The translations under genes were made by a program, and so were the position numbers. DNA of 10,062 nt from an uncultured Dorea sp. (GTDB taxonomy: Bacteria > Bacillota > Clostridia > Lachnospirales > Lachnospiraceae). Location: positions 1-10,062 of the forward strand of contig NZ_CAKRAH010000077.1 of NCBI RefSeq assembly GCF_934294775.1, read 5' to 3'. Each line of letters opens with the position of its first letter. Within the stretch, counting starts at the first letter, position 1. This document shows, in pieces, positions 6,806 through 10,062 of this stretch. The notes below the pieces were generated by a model. It made no database searches, was not told the origin of the DNA, and saw only the letters and a list, made by a program, of their open reading frames with translations.

Positions 6806-7493
6806 CGCCCCACACCACCTTCAAATATTTTGGTTCTTTTGGATTCACTTCTATCTTTTCCCTGATGTTCCGCACATGAACCATAATCGTATCAGTATTC
6901 ACCGCGCGTTCATTCCAGACACGTTCATAGATCTCATCCGCCGAAAACACCCTGCCCGGATTCTTCATCAGCAACAGTAATATCTTATACTCGATCGGTG
7001 TCACCTTCACCGGTTCGCCGTCAACGCTGACTTCTACATTGTCTTCATTGATCTCTAGTCCGCCGATTGTATGTACCCTTGCATTTTCCTCCTGGCCACC
7101 AAGCTTTTTCATAAACCTACGGTAACGTCTGAGCTGCGAATTCACTCTTGCCAGAAGTTCCATTGGTGTAAATGGCTTTGTCACATAATCATCTGCTCCG
7201 ATATTCAGTCCCAGTATCTTATCCACTTCTTCGGATTTTGCTGACAGGAAGATCACCGGAAAATCATATTTTTCTCTTAGTTTTGCAACCATTGAGATTC
7301 CATCCATTCTTGGCATCATGATATCTACGATCGCCAGATGGATTTCTTCTTTTTCAATCACTTCCAGACCTTCCACTCCGTCTGCTGCCTGGTACACTTC
7401 ATATCCCTGGCTTTTCAGGTATATCTCTACACCTTCCCTGATTTCCTTATCGTCTTCTACAATCAGTACGTGATTCATCTCCGTCTTATTCAT
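6777..7493 (-). CDS. OmpR/PhoB-family response regulator
   Basis: This 238-aa DNA-binding regulator has a receiver domain (about 8-120) and a winged-helix effector domain (about 142-236). Receiver residues are intact: acidic pocket EDD (13-15), phospho-acceptor D57 in AIVDIMMPRMDG, S84 in IFLSAKS, and K106 in TKPF. The output domain has the family pattern LTPIEYKILLLL-like core, the RVWNERAVNTDTIMVHVRNI recognition region, and a GVGYKI end. The ATG at 7493 is chosen because GAGGAG (7498-7503) stands 4 nt upstream. An in-frame ATG at 7526 has no ribosome site, and one at 7478 is too far from it. The 3' end overlaps the kinase start by 29 bp, so the pair is translationally coupled. Its regulon cannot be read from the window. 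Confidence 0.94.
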   Translation of the reverse strand: MNKTEMNHVLIVEDDKEIREGVEIYLKSQGYEVYQAADGVEGLEVIEKEEIHLAIVDIMMPRMDGISMVAKLREKYDFPVIFLSAKSEEVDKILGLNIGADDYVTKPFTPMELLARVNSQLRRYRRFMKKLGGQEENARVHTIGGLEINEDNVEVSVDGEPVKVTPIEYKILLLLMKNPGRVFSADEIYERVWNERAVNTDTIMVHVRNIREKIEVNPKEPKYLKVVWGVGYKIEKQA

Positions 7494-7526
7494 AATTCTC
7501 CTCTTTCTCGTTTCCCGTTGTTTCAT

Positions 7527-7560
7527 TTTTATAGTCTTAATCTTATCTGCAAATTCTTAA
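7527..7560 (-). promoter_or_regulatory. Possible promoter and repeat region upstream of the response regulator
   Basis: A -10-like TATAAA (7528-7533) lies on the minus strand with no good -35 box. Instead there are direct copies of TTAAGA at 7535-7540 and 7555-7560, exactly 20 bp apart, with a related TAAGA at 7541-7545. A weak -35 plus repeats on one helix face could mean an activator-dependent, autoregulated promoter, but the sequence is AT-rich and this may be chance. Confidence 0.3.
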
Positions 7561-7585
7561 GGAAGGCTACAGTAAAATCTAAAGA

Positions 7586-7639
7586 AAAACGAAAGAGTTG
7601 TCACTACTGTTCCCGTTTAGTGCCAGCAATAACAACTCT
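7586..7639 (-). terminator. Intrinsic terminator after the acetyltransferase gene
   Basis: On the minus strand AGAGTTGT (7632-7639) pairs with ACAACTCT (7594-7601). An inner stem CACTA/TAGTG (7618-7622/7602-7606) stacks on it with a one-sided bulge. The stem is followed by TTCGTTTTTC. It lies between the acetyltransferase stop codon and the two-component system, and separates these two units. Confidence 0.8.
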
Positions 7640-7648
7640 CCTTTCTTC

Positions 7649-8653
7649 TTATACCGTTTCATTCAGATAGATTTCAGATAATGGAATAATCTTGTCCAGC
7701 TCTTCTTTCATACGCTCTGACATCGTAACATCTGGTCTCTCCATAAGTTCTTCTGCCGTTATTTTGCCAAATACAAATTCTCCAAGTACTGCAACCGGAA
7801 TGATTCCTTCGCTGTTTTCCGGCTTTCCATCCATCAACATCAATCCGGAAAATTCGGTTCCTGTGATCATAAGGCACCGGTTATTTTCCTCTATCAACGG
7901 ATCTGTAACCTCAAAACACGTTCCCATAAATGTCTTTAAACGCAGTGACATCAGCATTCTTCTTACGTCTATTACACGGATCATAATCTTTGGTTTTCCA
8001 CCATCCACTTCTTCTGTCTCTGCAGCTATCTTTATATCTACGATCTGTCCGTCTTTGCGGTAAACCTTAAGTCTCCCGCCATCACTTGCATATTCCTTTA
8101 TAAGACGTTTATAATATGCCGCATCCCGGAATGCATATACCTGCTTCGTCTCTGCAAGTTTTCTGCCCATATAAGATGCCATATCCTCTGCATCGTCCTG
8201 TGTTCCATCAGTAACTACAATACCGTTTTCCACAGCATCTTCCTGATCATAATACGGTCTTTCCTGCTCCCATACCGTCCGGAAATCAAATGGCAGATAG
8301 ATACTCTCCGATGCCGGCATCAAAAAAGTAAATGTCTCTCCTGCCAGGTACATATCGTGCAGCGACTGTTTCAGAAGCGCCGCCATATAGCCACGCTTAC
8401 GATAGCTTTCCTGCGTTGCAACGGCTACGATATAGTTCACCTCTTTTTTACTTCCATTTACCACAAGTTCATATGGATTCAGATGAAGCATCGCCCTGAT
8501 GCCGCCATCTTCTTCCACTGTGTAGATCTGATTGTCTTTTACCTTTTCTTCATAATAGTAATCTACAAAGCTTTTACTGTCTTCAGAAAACACTTCTTCA
8601 TATAATGCTCTTGTGTTCTGTCTTTCTTCTGCTTCCAGTTTTTTTATTTTCAT
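7649..8653 (-). CDS. Eis-like GNAT N-acetyltransferase with C-terminal SCP2-like domain
   Basis: This 334-aa protein has an N-terminal GNAT domain and a second half of the kind found in Eis-type acetyltransferases. The acetyl-CoA-binding stretch is VAVATQESYRKRGYMAALL (76-94), with RKRGYM as the pyrophosphate loop. The segment MIRVIDVRRMLMSL (224-237) and the following beta-rich region to about 330 resemble the SCP2/sterol-carrier-like C-terminal domain. Eis relatives acetylate amines such as aminoglycosides or lysines, but the substrate here is unknown and resistance should not be assumed. AGGAGA (8665-8670) is 11 nt before the ATG. It follows ispF after 96 bp with no terminator or promoter seen between them, so co-transcription is likely, and a terminator follows its stop. 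Confidence 0.82.
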   Translation of the reverse strand: MKIKKLEAEERQNTRALYEEVFSEDSKSFVDYYYEEKVKDNQIYTVEEDGGIRAMLHLNPYELVVNGSKKEVNYIVAVATQESYRKRGYMAALLKQSLHDMYLAGETFTFLMPASESIYLPFDFRTVWEQERPYYDQEDAVENGIVVTDGTQDDAEDMASYMGRKLAETKQVYAFRDAAYYKRLIKEYASDGGRLKVYRKDGQIVDIKIAAETEEVDGGKPKIMIRVIDVRRMLMSLRLKTFMGTCFEVTDPLIEENNRCLMITGTEFSGLMLMDGKPENSEGIIPVAVLGEFVFGKITAEELMERPDVTMSERMKEELDKIIPLSEIYLNETV

Positions 8654-8749
8654 TTTTATGCATCTCTCCTAATTCACTTTTCAGAGTGCCTCTGAGCTTG
8701 CAGAAAGCTTTTTTCAGACACACTCCATGGTTTGAGCCATTTTCCGCCT

Positions 8750-9307
8750 TTATTCCTCATTTGAAAACGCTTTCATACAGCCTCCACATCCTGCGCATCC
8801 GCCTTCTGATGGTCCGACTCTGTAGCTGTAATTTGCAATGGTATCCAGGCTTGCAATCGCCTGGGATGAAATCCCTTCTCCTGTTCCTGTAAATCCAAGT
8901 CCTTCTTCTGTCGTTGCCTTGATATTCACCTGATCAATATCAATGTGAAGTGCCTCTGCGACATTGGCACGCATTTGTTCGATATGTGGAGCCATCTTTG
9001 GTCTCTGCGCAATGATCGTGGCATCAATGTTACCAATTACATAGAGTTTTTCATCGATCAGCTTTCCTACATGCTCTAAAAGCCTGATACTGGATGCTCC
9101 TTTGTACGCAGGATCTGTATCTGGGAAATGTTTTCCGATATCTCCCAGTGCCGCTGCTCCAAGCAGTGCATCCATAATCGCATGTAACAGTACATCCGCA
9201 TCAGAATGACCAAGCAGACCTTTTTCATAAGGGATTTTTACTCCTCCCAGGATCAGATCCCGTCCTTCGGTTAATTTGTGCACATCATATCCCATACCTA
9301 CACGCAT
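8750..9307 (-). CDS. ispF: 2-C-methyl-D-erythritol 2,4-cyclodiphosphate synthase with Cys-rich C-terminal tail
   Basis: This enzyme of the MEP isoprenoid pathway converts 4-diphosphocytidyl-MEP 2-phosphate into the cyclic diphosphate with release of CMP. It works as a trimer with a divalent metal. Metal ligands D8 and H10 (GYDVHKL) and H42 (ADVLLHAIMDA) are present, as are the family's GDIGKHFPDTDP (55-66) and the end motif TTEEGLGFTGTGEGISSQA (132-150). Usual length is about 157-160 aa. This protein is 185 aa, with a 25-residue extension containing CAGCGGC (C171, C174, C177), a CxxCxxC arrangement outside the known catalytic fold. AGGAGG (9315-9320) is 7 nt from the ATG. ispD is not in the window, although it often neighbours ispF. 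It lies 57 bp downstream of the small membrane protein gene. Confidence 0.95.
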   Translation of the reverse strand: MRVGMGYDVHKLTEGRDLILGGVKIPYEKGLLGHSDADVLLHAIMDALLGAAALGDIGKHFPDTDPAYKGASSIRLLEHVGKLIDEKLYVIGNIDATIIAQRPKMAPHIEQMRANVAEALHIDIDQVNIKATTEEGLGFTGTGEGISSQAIASLDTIANYSYRVGPSEGGCAGCGGCMKAFSNEE

Positions 9308-9364
9308 ATGTGTTCCTCCTGTTTCTTTGTTTTCCGAATATTCCGCCCGCCGGCAATATATCTA

Positions 9365-9706
9365 TTATTCATTTTCTTTTTTAATTTCATCGGTTTCTTC
9401 TGATACTGCAGCTTCTTCTGTTGCTTCTTCTCCTGCTGCCTCCTCTGTCTCTGTCTGGCCGTCTTCATCCTCTTCTTTATTCAGCTGCCCCATCACGCTG
9501 TCGTCTTCATATTCTTTCTTCACAAGCTTGGTTCCAGATCTCACAAGCCAGATCAGACCGATAATGATAAATACGATTCCCGCTGCCACATACAATATGT
9601 AATTCTCCGGCCGTTCTTTGATCGAACTGATCAGAAGTTTTCCTCCCAGATATGTGATATAGCCGCCCGCTAATATACGGATCAGCAAACTACTTCTTGG
9701 TACCAT
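9365..9706 (-). CDS. Small two-helix membrane protein with acidic tail, function unknown
   Basis: I do not recognise a named family. The 113-aa protein has two hydrophobic helices (about 6-27 and 36-55) joined by a short charged loop (SIKERPEN). A basic patch after the second helix (RSGTKLVKK, 56-64) implies that the N- and C-termini face the cytoplasm. Residues 66-113 are very rich in Glu, Asp, Ala and Thr and probably disordered. The start at 9706 is chosen over an in-frame ATG at 9733 because a perfect AGGAGG (9716-9721) is 9 nt upstream and lies inside the longer reading. It is the first gene of the unit leading to ispF and has a promoter about 110 nt upstream. Confidence 0.8.
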   Translation of the reverse strand: MVPRSSLLIRILAGGYITYLGGKLLISSIKERPENYILYVAAGIVFIIIGLIWLVRSGTKLVKKEYEDDSVMGQLNKEEDEDGQTETEEAAGEEATEEAAVSEETDEIKKENE

Positions 9707-9715
9707 ATTATGTTT

Positions 9716-9721
9716 CCTCCT
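9716..9721 (-). promoter_or_regulatory. Ribosome binding site deciding the start of the small membrane protein
   Basis: A perfect AGGAGG on the minus strand lies 9 nt before the ATG at 9706. The alternative ATG at 9733 lies upstream of this site and has none of its own. Confidence 0.85.
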
Positions 9722-9820
9722 GTTTCTTAACATACGTTATCGATTAGGATCAAAAGATATTTTGTTCCTGACCTGATGCCATAGATTGCTCTGTACCTTC
9801 ACTGACATCATATGTAATGT

Positions 9821-9849
9821 ATTATAGACGATTTCGCTTTTCTTGTATA
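9821..9849 (-). promoter_or_regulatory. SigA-type promoter of the membrane protein-ispF-acetyltransferase unit
   Basis: On the minus strand a perfect TATAAT (9821-9826) is preceded after 17 bp by TATACA (9844-9849), which matches four of six -35 bases. Transcription would begin near 9814, giving a leader of about 110 nt before the ATG at 9706. Confidence 0.65.
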
Positions 9850-9855
9850 CTTTGC

Positions 9856-9871
9856 CATGAAAGATTTCATG
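9856..9871. repeat. Perfect palindrome upstream of the promoter, possible operator
   Basis: CATGAAA-GA-TTTCATG is a 7-bp perfect inverted repeat with a 2-bp centre. It ends 6 bp upstream of the -35 box at 9844-9849. The size and position would suit a dimeric regulator, but no regulator gene in the window can be assigned to it. It has no U-run and is too short for a terminator. Confidence 0.4.
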
Positions 9872-9893
9872 ATGTTTTTATAACTTGGAATGC

Positions 9894-9943
9894 AAAATAC
9901 CCCTTAAGCAGTTTGGGATTTTTCTCTCCTGCCTAAGGGGTAT
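9894..9943 (-). terminator. Intrinsic terminator after tRNA-Met
   Basis: The minus-strand arms CTGCCTAAGGGGTAT-type (9929-9943 with 9897-9911) form a 15-position stem with a single mismatch and a 17-nt loop. The stem ends in TTTT (9894-9897) for minus-strand transcripts. It sits 44 bp beyond the 3' end of tRNA-Met and insulates that gene from the next promoter. The stem is long and could also act on the plus strand, where an AT-rich stretch follows. Confidence 0.8.
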
Positions 9944-9987
9944 CATATTATTTTTCACTATGTAAACATTTATATTTAAAATAAAAA

Positions 9988-10061
9988 TAGCGGGAACTGG
10001 ATTTGAACCAGCGACACCACGGGTATGAACCGTGTGCTCTAGCCAACTGAGCTATCCCGCC
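9988..10061 (-). tRNA. Elongator tRNA-Met (anticodon CAU)
   Basis: Minus-strand 74-nt cloverleaf with acceptor stem GGCGGGA/TCCCGCT including a G1-U72 wobble, D-arm TAGCTCAGTTGGCTAGAGC, anticodon stem CACGG/CCGTG around TTCATAC, and T-arm GCTGGTTCAAATCCAGT. The discriminator is A, and CCA is not encoded. It lacks the initiator's three G-C pairs in the anticodon stem and the C1-A72 type mismatch. The G1-U72/A73 end resembles the elongator Met tRNA of Bacillus, so elongator Met is preferred over the lysidine-modified tRNA-Ile(CAU). The promoter is beyond the window edge. Confidence 0.93.
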
Positions 10062-10062
10062 A

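Noticed and set aside
8654..8749. Short hairpins (TCAGAG-GCA-CTCTGA and AGCTT/AAGCT) between ispF and the acetyltransferase as a terminator.
   Set aside because: The stems are 5-6 bp and no U-run follows. Translation signals of the next gene come right after, so read-through is more likely.
9707..9733. Nine extra N-terminal residues for the small membrane protein.
   Set aside because: The AGGAGG that serves the ATG at 9706 would lie within this extension, and no site precedes 9733.
1..10062. Mobile element, phage remnant or CRISPR array.
   Set aside because: No transposase, integrase, regularly spaced repeats or terminal inverted repeats were seen. The tRNA genes at the edges have no visible duplicated 3' end that would mark an attachment site.

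Overview
The window reads as chromosomal DNA from a low-to-moderate-GC Gram-positive bacterium of the Clostridia, most likely a gut Lachnospiraceae relative (Blautia/Dorea-like; the genus is a guess). The grounds are strong AGGAGG-type ribosome sites, TTGACA/TATAAT-type promoters, a T-box leader, a Spo0H-type sigma factor and the clostridial gene order. All nine protein genes and both tRNAs lie on the minus strand, so transcription runs from the high coordinates to the low ones. No insertion sequence, integrase, phage gene or CRISPR array is visible.

In transcription order: (1) elongator tRNA-Met at the right edge, followed by a strong hairpin terminator. (2) A promoter region with a perfect palindrome and a roughly 110-nt leader, then a small two-helix membrane protein with an acidic tail, ispF (MEP isoprenoid pathway) with an unusual Cys-rich tail, and an Eis-like GNAT acetyltransferase. 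A hairpin terminator closes this unit. (3) A two-component system: an OmpR-family response regulator and a multi-spanning sensor kinase that starts with TTG inside the regulator gene. (4) A near-consensus promoter overlapping the kinase stop codon, and a long T-box riboswitch. Its specifier (UGC) and tRNA-end-binding bulge (UGGA) both point to tRNA-Cys. (5) The cysteine/translation cluster cysE-cysS-mrnC-rlmB, tightly packed (overlaps of 14 and 16 bp, then an 11-bp gap), followed after about 100 bp by sigH. (6) tRNA-Thr(GGU) with its own promoter at the left edge.

The order ispF ... cysE-cysS-mrnC-rlmB ... sigH matches the classical Firmicute core block (ispD-ispF-gltX-cysE-cysS-mrnC-rlmB-rae1-sigH in Bacillus subtilis). 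Here the gltX position is taken by the acetyltransferase and the two-component system, and rae1/yacP is missing. Functionally, the T-box should couple cysteine synthesis (CysE) and cysteine charging (CysS) to uncharged tRNA-Cys. Because no clear terminator separates rlmB from sigH, the same switch might also affect the sporulation/transition sigma factor.

I do not see a clearly new defence or mobile system. The items most worth a second look are the cysteine-responsive leader and its possible reach to sigH, the CxxCxxC tail on IspF, the regulatory insertion in the core block, and the leader of the small membrane protein.
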